The notes under the pieces: generated by a model
Seen by the model: the letters and a program-made list of their open reading frames with translations, nothing else
The model's database searches: none
What the model was told of the DNA's origin: nothing
NCBI GenBank assembly: GCA_023105745.1
Contig: JALGQZ010000006.1
Span: 32,937,686-33,001,685, forward strand
Length of the DNA stretch: 64,000 nt
DNA from: Austropuccinia psidii
Taxonomy: Eukaryota; Basidiomycota; Pucciniomycetes; Pucciniales; Sphaerophragmiaceae
Reading direction: 5' to 3'
In this document: in pieces, positions 1 to 8,976 of the stretch
Layout of the letters: each line of letters starts with the position of its first letter
Position numbering within the stretch: position 1 is the stretch's first letter
Program-made: the position numbers and the translations under genes

Positions 1-721
1 CTGTGGACAAAGATCCATATGCGTGGTGTCTTAGACAGTCTAAAAGACTTAAAGCCATTGATCCTCAGATGAACATCCAAATGAGGAATGAAAAACTCCT
101 GAAACAACTGCCAGTAGAACTAGAGCATGCAGTAAAATGCAGATGTAACTAAAATTGTACTCTAGATGACATTTCTAATACCTTACAAGATATAAGTAAA
201 AGAACTAATATAGGTGAATTTAGCCTATATAGAAGCAGTAGTTTCAAAGAGAAACAACCTCTCAGGGTGGAGTTCAAAGACAAAAACGGAGAAAGAGTGG
301 CAGAAGTGGCAAAGAAGAGGAATATTGTCACAATTGTGGTTCAACAGACCACTATGCCAACAACTGTCCAAAGGCAAAGAAAAAAGTCTATGCCATTGAG
401 AAATTCCCAGGGGAAGAATCCCCAACAGAAGATTCTGAATCAGACTCCATGGGTTATGCCATCAGAGAACCATCTGATTATGACCAAGACCCAAGAGAAG
501 AATTTCTAGTGGAATACCAAGAGGAAACCCCATTATAAATTCAGGACACACAGCTGGAAGCAGACATGCCACAGGATACTGCCAACAAAAACCTGTGCAA
601 ACAAACACAAGATGCACAATCATTCCTGGTTACACCAACCAAAGGGATGGCATATATACATGGAACAGCAACAAAAGTGACTGTCTGTATTGACAATGCT
701 CAACATCCACTGATCATTGAT
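1..721 (+). pseudogene. Element A: gag C-terminus to protease start (left part)
   Basis: Left part of a Ty3/Gypsy gag-pol whose 5' end lies outside the window. The reading begins inside the gag domain (around VDKDPYAWCLRQSKRLKAID), has an in-frame TAA near 150, and changes frame. Around 320-370 a CCHC zinc knuckle is readable as CHNCGSTDHYANNC (CX2CX4HX4C), which packages element RNA in active relatives. It is followed by an acidic linker, and by NAQHPLIID, the start of the retropepsin active site. The copy stops at 721, exactly after the codon of the catalytic Asp, where element B is inserted; it resumes at 10811. The minus-strand element C at 18.5-19.2 kb is a clear homologue. The stop and frameshift make it a dead copy. 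Family assignment is confident. Confidence 0.85.
717..721. repeat. Target site duplication of element B, left copy (TTGAT)
   Basis: TTGAT immediately precedes the TGTGAGCC start of the B LTR. The identical TTGAT at 10811-10815 immediately follows the right LTR end. A 5-bp duplication is what Ty3/Gypsy integrases normally make. Its perfection fits a recent insertion. Confidence 0.95.
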
Positions 722-1565
722 TGTGAGCCTTAGAGGTAATTTCATATACCCAAAAGACCACAAATACAAAATTAACATATTAATATAAATAAAATAAATT
801 TATTTATATTATTAAGATAAAAATCAAAATATAAATATAAAATTATATTAAAAATAAAAAATTAATTACAATTTAAAAATAAAAATACATTAAATTTTGT
901 AAGTATAAAATTACATTTATACTTGAAAAAATTAAGTAAAAATGAAATTTTAACAAAATTGTGAAAAAATAAATAAATTTGGAAAAAAGTTAAATAAAAA
1001 TTATTATAACTTTTTATCCAATAAATAAACATATAAAAATTATTTCACCATTGGATTCCTCATAAAAAATCAGGTGGGGTCACCTCTGAGTGAAATTCTT
1101 GTAACTCAACTCTAAATAGGCTTAAATTAAGTTTTTAGTATTTTCAATACAAAAGTTGAAAATCCTCAAAACCTTAATTTAATTCACACCACATGTGGTG
1201 TTAACCATCAATTTTTGTGTTAAAATTGAGGTGTTGTGTTTAGTTTAGAAGTTATGAGGAATTGAAGTATTTTCAATTGAATTCAATTGAAATGTCAAAA
1301 TGTGCGCGTGTATTACATAAGTGAACTTTGATTTACATATGAGGTGTCAATTATTACTGTATTGTACTGTACAATTGAATTGAATTACATATGTAAATTA
1401 TAAGTATAATACATGATGAGGAATTAAAGGAAAAATAAATTGGAAAGATTAAATTTGGGGGGGAAAAGGAACTCCAGCTCTAAGGGGGAGCTAGACCCCC
1501 AAAATCCTTGCTGACAGGCGTGGGATGTCAAAATTCACGCAAAAGTTCATCACTTTTGGCCTGGA

Positions 1566-1593
1566 ATTGAGTCACAGGGTCTGTGGACTCAAT
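1566..1593. promoter_or_regulatory. Palindrome with TGAGTCA core in B-type LTR
   Basis: ATTGAGTCACAG, a GGT spacer, then CTGTGGACTCAAT. The left arm contains TGAGTCA, the core site of Gcn4/AP-1 type bZIP factors. The right arm differs from a perfect mirror by one inserted G. The two solo LTRs carry the perfect form (24717-24743 and 51202-51230). It lies about 340 bp upstream of the TATA box, a position fit for an upstream activating site. Factor identity is inference. Confidence 0.5.
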
Positions 1594-1932
1594 TGATGAT
1601 GAGCTTTTGATACCAACTGGGGTAGTTTTAGCTGTTGCCAAGAAGGTAAAACTACCCTTAAGATAAAACAACCATAGTAAAAACAGTTTTAACTGGTTTC
1701 TACGCCTCTTACACACATTCTGACGTGTTTTGAAGGCTCTAGGCCTGGTATTGCTATAGTAATGGCTGATTTAAGGGTCTAAAATGGCTAAAAATGGCTA
1801 AAAATGGCTTAAACCAGCCCTTTTTGGTCTAAACCAGGGTTCAATGATGCCATAATTGGCTTTTCTGTTGTCAGACTGTTTTTCACGACTGACAAGAGTA
1901 AAATTTACTTTTGGAGTAAGAGAATTGATGGC

Positions 1933-1940
1933 TATAAAAG
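1933..1940 (+). promoter_or_regulatory. TATA box of the B LTR (TATAAAAG)
   Basis: TATAAAAG in the setting GGCTATAAAAGAATG, followed by a pyrimidine-rich stretch ending near CTCTTCATG. It is the only good TATA match in the middle of the LTR and is conserved in the 3' LTR and in both minus-strand solo LTRs. Transcription of the full-length RNA probably starts about 30 bp downstream; the exact start is not visible. Confidence 0.6.
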
Positions 1941-2409
1941 AATGTCTTCTTTGCCCCACTTTTCTCTTCATGTTAGAATCTTTTCCTTTTATTAATTAGT
2001 TTAAAACTGTTAAACCAATCAATCAAAGATTCCAACCACCACTTTTTAATCATTTTAATCCTTTTAACCACGTGAAAAAATCATTATAATCATTTTTTGT
2101 AACTCTTATAATCATTTTTACCCCTGAACCACCCCAAAAGTGAATTAAAGCATCTTTCATCACTGTAAACTTTGTCACTTTGTTTCCAAATTCACTCTGG
2201 TCACTTTTGGGCGTGTTTTCTCTTTAATATTCTTTTTAAAGACTTTGTTCTTTAATTAATTGCTTGCAGTTCTTTGCTCAATTAATTCCAATTGAAATTG
2301 CTCTTGAAGAAATTTCTTTTGTAGCCTTAAAATATCTCTTGTAGAGTATTTTTTGGATAAATCTTTATTGTTGGTAAAACAATAAATTTTTGTATTATTG
2401 TTTTATACT

Positions 2410-2415
2410 AATAAA
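2410..2415 (+). terminator. Poly(A) signal AATAAA in the B LTR
   Basis: AATAAA followed by further A/T-rich AATAAAA motifs. In the 3' LTR the same site would end the transcript, which places the R region roughly between 1965 and 2440 in LTR coordinates. Several similar AT-rich motifs lie nearby, so the exact site is uncertain. Confidence 0.4.
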
Positions 2416-2557
2416 GTTATAAACAATAAAATTTGGCGTGTTTTCTCTTAAAAATAATATTTCATACTATTTTTAACTGAATTTTACCTTATACAAATTT
2501 TGAGGACAGGAAAAGTACTTGATTTTTAATCAAAGTTTCATATCCACACCTTACATT

Positions 2558-2575
2558 TGGGGGCCCAGCCGTGAT
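2558..2575 (+). other. Primer binding site of element B
   Basis: TGGGGGCCCAGCCGTGAT starts two bases after the LTR end. TGG pairs with the CCA tail of a tRNA, as expected for minus-strand priming. Element C has a closely similar site (TGGGGGCCTGGCCCTG on the minus strand, ending at 21680), so both families probably use the same tRNA. I cannot name the tRNA from the sequence alone. Confidence 0.75.
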
Positions 2576-2780
2576 ATTTTACCTGTGACATATTTTTTTT
2601 ACTCTTTTTAAATCTTTTTTCTTATATTGAAAAATTTAAAAACATATAAAAAATACTTATAATTCAAAAAATCCATAAAAAATAACTTTTTTTCATATTA
2701 TAAGTGAGGCTTATATTTTTATTTCTTTTTTGAAATAACCTTTTTTTTACTTAATTAATTGGCTTTTTCATTAATTTTAG

Positions 2781-3692
2781 TGTCTGACAACGTGGTAAGA
2801 CAAGAAAACATTGAAACAGCCTCAACAGTAACTAGCATTATCCCTGCCAGTACTGTTAATTCTGATCATAATAGTACTGTTATTGTGACTCAAAATAACC
2901 AACCTGAACCAATATCTTCTGAATTAATTAACTTGGACATAAGTAATACTCTTCAGAAGGCTAAGAATTTGGCCAATAGTAAGTTTTTGACGTAAAAATA
3001 CTATTTTAAGCCTTTTTTAACCATAATTATGCCTTCAACCAGATCAGGAGCCAGCTACAACCCCTCAAGCAGCTCCCAAAAAGGTAATAGACGTGATTAT
3101 GGCAGAGGCCAATCAGGTACAGAAGGAAAAGGGTCAGTTGATGACTTCCAAACAACTAAAATGGGTCATTCTGAAGCTGATAATACCATTTTACCTTCAA
3201 AAAGAGCTGACACCGCCACAACAAGCCTCTGTGGACATATACAAAGCCAGCCACAGTGCATACAACAATGCACTTCAATTCAAGGAGTACCAGATCCTTG
3301 CAGACCTGTGGAAGAATTGCATGAATTCTTACCTGACAGTAAGAAAATTCTTGGGCCATCCCAACACTTGCAAATTGCTCAATGGATGGCATCCATTGAT
3401 GGAGAAGAAAAACATGATGCTTTTGACACTAGAATGGAGGAAAAACAAACCTCCACCACCCAAACCATTGCCAAAAACAGCCCCAGTGGCCAGCAGCAGC
3501 AATTCCAACGTGAAAAAGCAGCCACAAACTCCAAACAAGGGCAAAGGGAAGGCACCAGCCCCAAAACCTTACAGCCAGGGCTACAGAATCCCAAAGATTC
3601 AGCAGGATGCCATGGAAAATGTATTTCAGATGGCCAGAACCATGATGGAATTACAGAAGAAGGAGGAAGCCAGATTAAGGTTCCAGAAATGA
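2781..3692 (+). CDS. Element B ORF1: predicted spliced ORF overlapping gag
   Basis: Predicted join of 2781-2978 and 3043-3692. The exon starts after a pyrimidine-rich ATTTTAG acceptor (AG at 2779-2780); its first codon is split as x|TG and no ATG lies in the exon before the intron. Exon 1 reads [16 protein letters not shown] and onward; it ends ...KNLAN at donor GTAAGT (2979). After the ACCAG acceptor (3042) the frame continues [20 protein letters not shown] to a TGA at 3690-3692, about 282 residues. Exon 2 has a plausible folded part ([20 protein letters not shown]), then a Pro/Lys-rich linker and a Gln/Lys-rich helical end. It overlaps the gag-pol frame by about 650 bases in another frame. 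It is probably a Gag-like or accessory protein; the function is unknown. The spliced structure is inference, supported by the same layout in element C. Confidence 0.6.
2979..3042 (+). other. Predicted 64-bp intron containing the gag-pol ATG
   Basis: Donor GTAAGT, a CTTTTTTAAC tract (a possible branch site and pyrimidine tract) and acceptor CAACCAG. Without splicing, exon 1 meets TAA at 2993-2995. With splicing it enters the long overlapping frame in phase. The gag-pol start codon (3029-3031) lies 14 nt before the intron end, so the spliced RNA loses it. Size and signals fit basidiomycete introns. Confidence 0.6.
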
Positions 3693-6600
3693 TTTCTGAC
3701 ATATTTGATTCCATCCCAGAGTTGTATAATGCTATAAATGACGTGAAAAAACATCTTTCTGATAAAAATGAAACCATTTGTAACAACATTAAAACAAACA
3801 ACCTGAGTCTGTGCCAAATTAATGAAACACTTATGTGTTTTGAAAAAGTTTTAAGAACAATTAAAAATTCCAATAATGATAATTCTTCCAACAATAAAAT
3901 AAATGAACAATCTGCCATTATTAAAGAATTAACAGATAAATATTCTAAATTCAATATTGATGACATAATTGAAACAAGAATTAAACAAGCCATAAATATT
4001 ATCAAGACAGATAACAAGAAAGTCCTTGATGACATTTCAAATTCATTTACTGAAGTAAAGACATATACCATTGCCTTGAAAAAGTGTTTTGATGCTTCAC
4101 AAGAAGAAGTATCAAAATTATCAATGAAATTGAATCAAGTCACTGCTGATAATACAAGACAGACAGAGTTATGGCAAGAACGTACACATAAAGAAGACAT
4201 GTATAAAATTGAAGTAATAAATTTAATACAAAGCTTCCAACATGAATACCAAAATTCCCAAAGGTGTAGCAACAGTAAAATGAATGACATTGAACAAATA
4301 CTGAACACCTTACCAAGAATGTCTACACCTCTAAATCAAAATGAGGGCACAAGAATTTCAAATCCACAAGTATTGGATCCTGATAATTCACAATTAAAAA
4401 ATGAATTATCCACTTCTTTTCATAACTTGGAACCATCAATGGGCCAAGCACTCTTGAAAGAAGTTCCAAAACTTAAAGAATGGCCTCACTTCAGTGGTGA
4501 AGGAGAGTATGACCATATGGAATTCATGAGAGGTATTGACATGATCAAAGAGAACTTTGAATTACCAGACAGATTGGTAACAGCCAGGTTTAACACCTTG
4601 TTTACCAGATCAGCTCACAGATGGTACATCAAAATAAGACAAGCACATGGACACCAGAGTTGGACTTGGTGGAAAACCCAAATCATCAACAAATGGGCAA
4701 ATGATGCTTGGAGGTTTAAAGTTGAAACAGCCTTTGAATCTGCCAAATTTAATGCTGATAAAGACAAAGCTTTACCATGGTTTTGCCAACAAAAGGACAG
4801 ATTAACAGCATTATATCCTGACATGTCAGAATTTATGATCCATAGAAAAATTCTGAGACAATGTGGAGGTGACTTAGAGCATGCTGTCAAAAGCAGGACT
4901 ACTGAACAATCTTCAGCAGAAGATATTATCAATATACTAGAAGAAGTAACCACCAGAACCAAAATTGGTTCTAGTAGGGTGAATCTCAAAACAAGGTTTA
5001 ATACACCTTGGAAAGATTCTGTGGACAAAAACCCCAAAGAAAATTCTAGTAATATTAAATATAAATCTGCAGATACAGTCAGAAAATGCCATATTTTCCA
5101 AAGCACCACCCATTTAGCCAATGCATGTCCAAAGAGGGGGAAAATCAATGAAATTGACATTGAAAAGGAACCAGATGTTGAAAAAGAAGACATAATTGAA
5201 GACAATTCAGATGATAAGTCATCCATATTTTCTGAATCTTCAAAAGATATAGAAAATATCAATGCCACTTTTGACATCATGGAATCTTATTCCCAATTAC
5301 CACAATTGAGCAATGGTCAAGTTGATTTATCAAAAGTTCAAGATGCACAACTTATGAAGACAAAACCAAACAGAGGAAAAGGTTATACAGCTGGTAACTC
5401 CTGTATAACAGAAGTGGTGATTGACAACAAGCCCACCAAACTTTTGCTTGACCCAGGAGCCTTCTGCTCTTGTGTTGGAAAATCCTTTCTTAAGACTTGT
5501 GTGCCAAATTTTGAAGACCAATTGTTACCAATTGATGGTATAAAATTCAACAGTGCAAGTAACCCAATGAAAGCATTGGGAATCTTTGAGACCAATGTCA
5601 TATTCCCACACATAAATGGGAATTTAAGGATCACAGTTGAATTTGTTGTTATGGAAAATTGCTCTAGTACCCATTTTATATTGGGAAATGACTATTTGAT
5701 CATGTATGGGATAGATTTACATAATAACAAAGACAGATACTTTACAATTGGGGACAATAAGCGCCAGAAATTTGCCTTTTTACCATTTAAAAGACAAATT
5801 ACAGTAAACAAAGTATCACCAGTAAACTTAGAGTTAGAAAAATTCAAGTCTGAACAGTTAAATGAGGCTGAGATAAGCCTTCATCTGACTGATAAACAAG
5901 AAAATGAACTTTCTTCCCTTTTGTATGACCACAAAGGAGCATTTGCTACAGACAAAGAACCTCTGGGAGCAATTATTGGTCATGAAGTTGACATCATTCT
6001 TAACATTGAGAGACCTTATCCACCCCTCTTAAGAAGACCTGCTTATCCAGCAAGTCCAAAATCAAGAGAAGCTCTAGAAATTCATATCAAAGAACTTCTA
6101 GACCTTGGTGTAATAAGAAAAGTAGGCCACAATGAGGAAGTAGAAATAACTACACCAGTCATAGTAGCGTGGCATAATGGAAAATCCAGAATGGTTGGGG
6201 ACTTTAGAGCTCTGAACACTTACACTGTTCCAGAAAGATACCCAATACCAAAAATCCAAATTGCCCTTACTCAAATATCTCAAGTGATGTATATAACCAC
6301 TATGGATGCCCTTAAAGGATTCCATCAAAATGTGGTAACACCAAGAGCAAGAAAATACTTGAGAATTATTGTTCATTGTGGAGTGTATGAATACTTAAGG
6401 ATGCCCTTTGGTATCAAAAATGCACCTTCACACTTCCAAAGAATGATGAATGAAATCTTCCCTGAAGAACTCTCAGAGGGATGGTTAATCATTTACATTG
6501 ATGACATTATTATCTGTTCAAAGAATTGGGAGGAGCACATGTACAGATTATCAAGAGTTTTGACAAATATCCAATCAGTAAACATGAAAATCTCCTTGAA

Positions 6601-8776
6601 GAAATGTCATTTTGGATTTAAAGAACTTAAGGCACTAGGACATGTTGTATCTGGTTTGTCCCTTGGAATTGATAAAAACAAAGTTGCAGCAGTATTGTTA
6701 AAACCCATGCCTCAGAATAAGAAGGAAATTCAGTCATTCTTAGGTTTTGCAGGATATTACAGGCAACACATTAAAGACTTTGCATCCATAGCAAGACCAC
6801 TTTATAAGTTGTGTGACAAAGACACAGTATTTGAGATGACTGTTGACAGAGTCAAAGCTTTTGAATCTCTAAGAGAAGCATTGACCACTGCTCCACTCTT
6901 ACTGATGCCAGACTTTAAATTGCCTTTCAAACTGTATATTGATGCATCAGGGGATGGACTAGGTGCTGCACTTCACCAAGTTCAGATCATAAATGACAAA
7001 CCTGTAGAAGGACCAATATGTTTCATATCCAGGCAAATCAAACCAACTGAAGCCAGATATGGAGCAAGTCAAATGGAATGTCTATGCCTTGTCTTGGCCT
7101 TGGAGAAATTGAACTATTTCTTAGAGGGATGTGTTTTTGAAGTAATAACAGATTGTACAGCTGTGAAATCACTTTTGAACATGAAAACACCTAACAGACA
7201 CATGCTCAGATGGCAAATAGCCATACAAGAATACAGAGGCAATATGACTATTGTTCATAAGGATGGGAATATTCATAAGAATGCAGATGGACTAAGCAGA
7301 TGGCCATTACCAAATAACATTGATAATCCTGCTTATGTTCCAGAAGAAGCTTCACCACAAATTCCAATAGAAGGAATAAGTGTTACAGACTTGAACACCA
7401 CCTTCTTTGAAGAAGTCAGAAATAGTTACACTCAAGATAAGAATTGTAGCATCTTATGCCAATTACTTAACAAAGACTGTAAAGACAACTCTCTAATACA
7501 TGCATTGGATGAAGTATGGAGAAAATCTTATAATGAAGGAAGATTTCACCTACTGGATGGTATAATTTACCACAGAACCAAGCACACATGTGTCATGGCA
7601 GTTGTAGACAGGTCATTAATCAATCTTGTACTGAAAGAATGCCATGATAGTCCCTTTTCAGGACATCTTTCTGAAGACAGAACAAGAGAGAAAGTGAAGA
7701 CCTGCATATGGTGGCCAATGTGGCAAAAAGATGTTGCAGAGTATTGCAAAACCTGTGACAGATGCCAAAAGGCAAATAAATCCACTGGAAAAAGACTTGG
7801 AAATATGATGAAAATCCAAGAACCAAACAGACCTTGGGAAATTGTCCATATGGATTGGGTAACTGGCCTACCACCAGGAGGTGACAGGAGCTATAATGCT
7901 TGCCTAGTAATTGTGGACAGATTCAGTAAAACTCCAATCTTTTTACCATGTCACAAAGATGATACAGCCATGGATACAGCTCTTCTGACATGGAATAGAG
8001 TAGTGTCATGGACTGGGATATTTACAAATATCATCAGTGATAGAGATCCCAAATTCACTTCAGCACTATGGACAAATCTTCACCAATTATTTGGCACTAA
8101 ACTGTCTTTCTCTACAGCCTACCACCCACAAACTGATGGCCTGGCTGAAAGAATGATCCAAACCTTAGAAGACATGGTGAGAAGATTTTGTGCATATGGC
8201 CTTGAATTCAAAGATTGTGATGGATTTACCCATGATTGGTGTACTCTGTTACCAGAACTGGAATTAGAATATAAAACATCAATCCATGCTAGTACCAATC
8301 AGACTCCTGCTATTCTAGAAAAAGGATGGAACCCCAAGTTACCCCAAGACTCCTTGAGGAAAGACTTAATTGAAATACATCCCACAGCTGCTAGCTTCAA
8401 AGGAATGCTAGACAAAGCTAGAAAGCATGCAGTGAGATGCATGGAGGACTCTTTTGCATATGCTAAAGACAAATGGGATAAATCTCATGCAACTCCAGAT
8501 TTCAAAGTGGGGGACCTAGTTCTTGTATCCACCACTAACTTCAATAACATCAAAGGATGTAAAAAGTTGAAAGACTCCTTTGCAGGACCTTTTGTGATTA
8601 AGGCCCTCCATGGAGAGAATGCTGTTGAAGTAGAGTTATCTGAAGAACTTAGCAATAAGCACCCTACATTTCCAGTGAGCTTGATAAAACCATATAAATC
8701 TAGTGATTCTGAGAAATTTCCCTTGAGGAATAAGGTTCCCCAAGTTATACCTCCTATTGAGACATCTGGAGCTTAG
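3029..8776 (+). CDS. Element B Gag-Pol polyprotein, Ty3/Gypsy
   Basis: 1915 codons from ATG 3029; a second in-frame ATG at 3689 overlaps the ORF1 stop (ATGA) and may be the real Gag start. Residues 1-220 share DNA with ORF1 and are low-complexity. Then come a helical region, a gag domain (about 450-660) and a zinc knuckle at 687-700 reading [14 protein letters not shown], where the second Cys is Phe. The aspartic protease has D808-P-G-A instead of D-S/T-G, with ILGNDYL further on. The reverse transcriptase has YIDD at 1156-1159. RNase H has Asp1305 (YIDASG) and ends NADGLSRW. The integrase has an HHCC finger (about 1530-1590), catalytic D1609, D1671, E1707 with 35 residues between the last two, and a GPF module near 1850. 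TAG at 8774 cuts off the chromodomain-like tail. The protein makes cDNA and inserts it in the nucleus. Nearly intact. Confidence 0.93.
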   Translation: MPSTRSGASYNPSSSSQKGNRRDYGRGQSGTEGKGSVDDFQTTKMGHSEADNTILPSKRADTATTSLCGHIQSQPQCIQQCTSIQGVPDPCRPVEELHEFLPDSKKILGPSQHLQIAQWMASIDGEEKHDAFDTRMEEKQTSTTQTIAKNSPSGQQQQFQREKAATNSKQGQREGTSPKTLQPGLQNPKDSAGCHGKCISDGQNHDGITEEGGSQIKVPEMISDIFDSIPELYNAINDVKKHLSDKNETICNNIKTNNLSLCQINETLMCFEKVLRTIKNSNNDNSSNNKINEQSAIIKELTDKYSKFNIDDIIETRIKQAINIIKTDNKKVLDDISNSFTEVKTYTIALKKCFDASQEEVSKLSMKLNQVTADNTRQTELWQERTHKEDMYKIEVINLIQSFQHEYQNSQRCSNSKMNDIEQILNTLPRMSTPLNQNEGTRISNPQVLDPDNSQLKNELSTSFHNLEPSMGQALLKEVPKLKEWPHFSGEGEYDHMEFMRGIDMIKENFELPDRLVTARFNTLFTRSAHRWYIKIRQAHGHQSWTWWKTQIINKWANDAWRFKVETAFESAKFNADKDKALPWFCQQKDRLTALYPDMSEFMIHRKILRQCGGDLEHAVKSRTTEQSSAEDIINILEEVTTRTKIGSSRVNLKTRFNTPWKDSVDKNPKENSSNIKYKSADTVRKCHIFQSTTHLANACPKRGKINEIDIEKEPDVEKEDIIEDNSDDKSSIFSESSKDIENINATFDIMESYSQLPQLSNGQVDLSKVQDAQLMKTKPNRGKGYTAGNSCITEVVIDNKPTKLLLDPGAFCSCVGKSFLKTCVPNFEDQLLPIDGIKFNSASNPMKALGIFETNVIFPHINGNLRITVEFVVMENCSSTHFILGNDYLIMYGIDLHNNKDRYFTIGDNKRQKFAFLPFKRQITVNKVSPVNLELEKFKSEQLNEAEISLHLTDKQENELSSLLYDHKGAFATDKEPLGAIIGHEVDIILNIERPYPPLLRRPAYPASPKSREALEIHIKELLDLGVIRKVGHNEEVEITTPVIVAWHNGKSRMVGDFRALNTYTVPERYPIPKIQIALTQISQVMYITTMDALKGFHQNVVTPRARKYLRIIVHCGVYEYLRMPFGIKNAPSHFQRMMNEIFPEELSEGWLIIYIDDIIICSKNWEEHMYRLSRVLTNIQSVNMKISLKKCHFGFKELKALGHVVSGLSLGIDKNKVAAVLLKPMPQNKKEIQSFLGFAGYYRQHIKDFASIARPLYKLCDKDTVFEMTVDRVKAFESLREALTTAPLLLMPDFKLPFKLYIDASGDGLGAALHQVQIINDKPVEGPICFISRQIKPTEARYGASQMECLCLVLALEKLNYFLEGCVFEVITDCTAVKSLLNMKTPNRHMLRWQIAIQEYRGNMTIVHKDGNIHKNADGLSRWPLPNNIDNPAYVPEEASPQIPIEGISVTDLNTTFFEEVRNSYTQDKNCSILCQLLNKDCKDNSLIHALDEVWRKSYNEGRFHLLDGIIYHRTKHTCVMAVVDRSLINLVLKECHDSPFSGHLSEDRTREKVKTCIWWPMWQKDVAEYCKTCDRCQKANKSTGKRLGNMMKIQEPNRPWEIVHMDWVTGLPPGGDRSYNACLVIVDRFSKTPIFLPCHKDDTAMDTALLTWNRVVSWTGIFTNIISDRDPKFTSALWTNLHQLFGTKLSFSTAYHPQTDGLAERMIQTLEDMVRRFCAYGLEFKDCDGFTHDWCTLLPELELEYKTSIHASTNQTPAILEKGWNPKLPQDSLRKDLIEIHPTAASFKGMLDKARKHAVRCMEDSFAYAKDKWDKSHATPDFKVGDLVLVSTTNFNNIKGCKKLKDSFAGPFVIKALHGENAVEVELSEELSNKHPTFPVSLIKPYKSSDSEKFPLRNKVPQVIPPIETSGA

Positions 8777-8953
8777 AAAATTACCAAAGTTCTTAAAGAA
8801 AGGAAATTAAGAACCAAGAAGGTAAGGGAATACCTTGTTAGGTACAGTGACCCAACTTGTGAAGATGAATGGTTAGAAGAAAAAGATATACCAGAAGCTA
8901 CCAAAATCCTCAGAAGATTCAGACACACTAGAAATACCAATATTACAAAGTAA
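8777..8953 (+). pseudogene. Chromodomain-like C-terminal tail of B Pol, behind a TAG
   Basis: In frame after the TAG at 8774-8776 the sequence reads on for 58 codons (KITKVLKERKLRTKKVREYL...CEDEWLEEKDI...) to a TAA at 8951. The same module is fused to integrase without a stop in element A (end of 14361) and is recognisable in the relic at 58.8 kb. In chromoviruses such tails steer integration. Here it would be made only by readthrough or is lost. Confidence 0.75.
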
Positions 8954-8964
8954 TATTCTTTGTT

Positions 8965-8976
8965 AGGGGGAGGGAA
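8965..8976 (+). other. Polypurine tract of element B
   Basis: AGGGGGAGGGAA directly abuts the TG start of the 3' LTR at 8977. This is the expected plus-strand primer for second-strand synthesis. Confidence 0.9.

Larger units (their letters stand above)
722..2555 (+). repeat. Element B 5' LTR
   Basis: It begins TGTGAGCCTTAGAGG and ends CCACACCTTACA. It is very AT-rich at the start. It holds a palindrome with bZIP-type half sites (1566-1593), short repeats of AAAATGGCT (around 1777-1810), a TATA box (1933-1940) and a poly(A) signal (2410-2415). Diverged copies on the minus strand at 23776-25565 and 50237-52044 show that the family is old and numerous. Confidence 0.95.

Noticed and set aside
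1528..1716. 62-codon minus-strand ORF in the B LTR (also at 9783-9971)
   Set aside because: Identical only because the LTRs are identical; it spans the regulatory palindrome and has no support as a gene.
3379..4071. 230-codon minus-strand ORF opposite element B gag
   Set aside because: It is antisense to two well-supported overlapping frames, has no features of its own, and its composition mirrors the sense strand.
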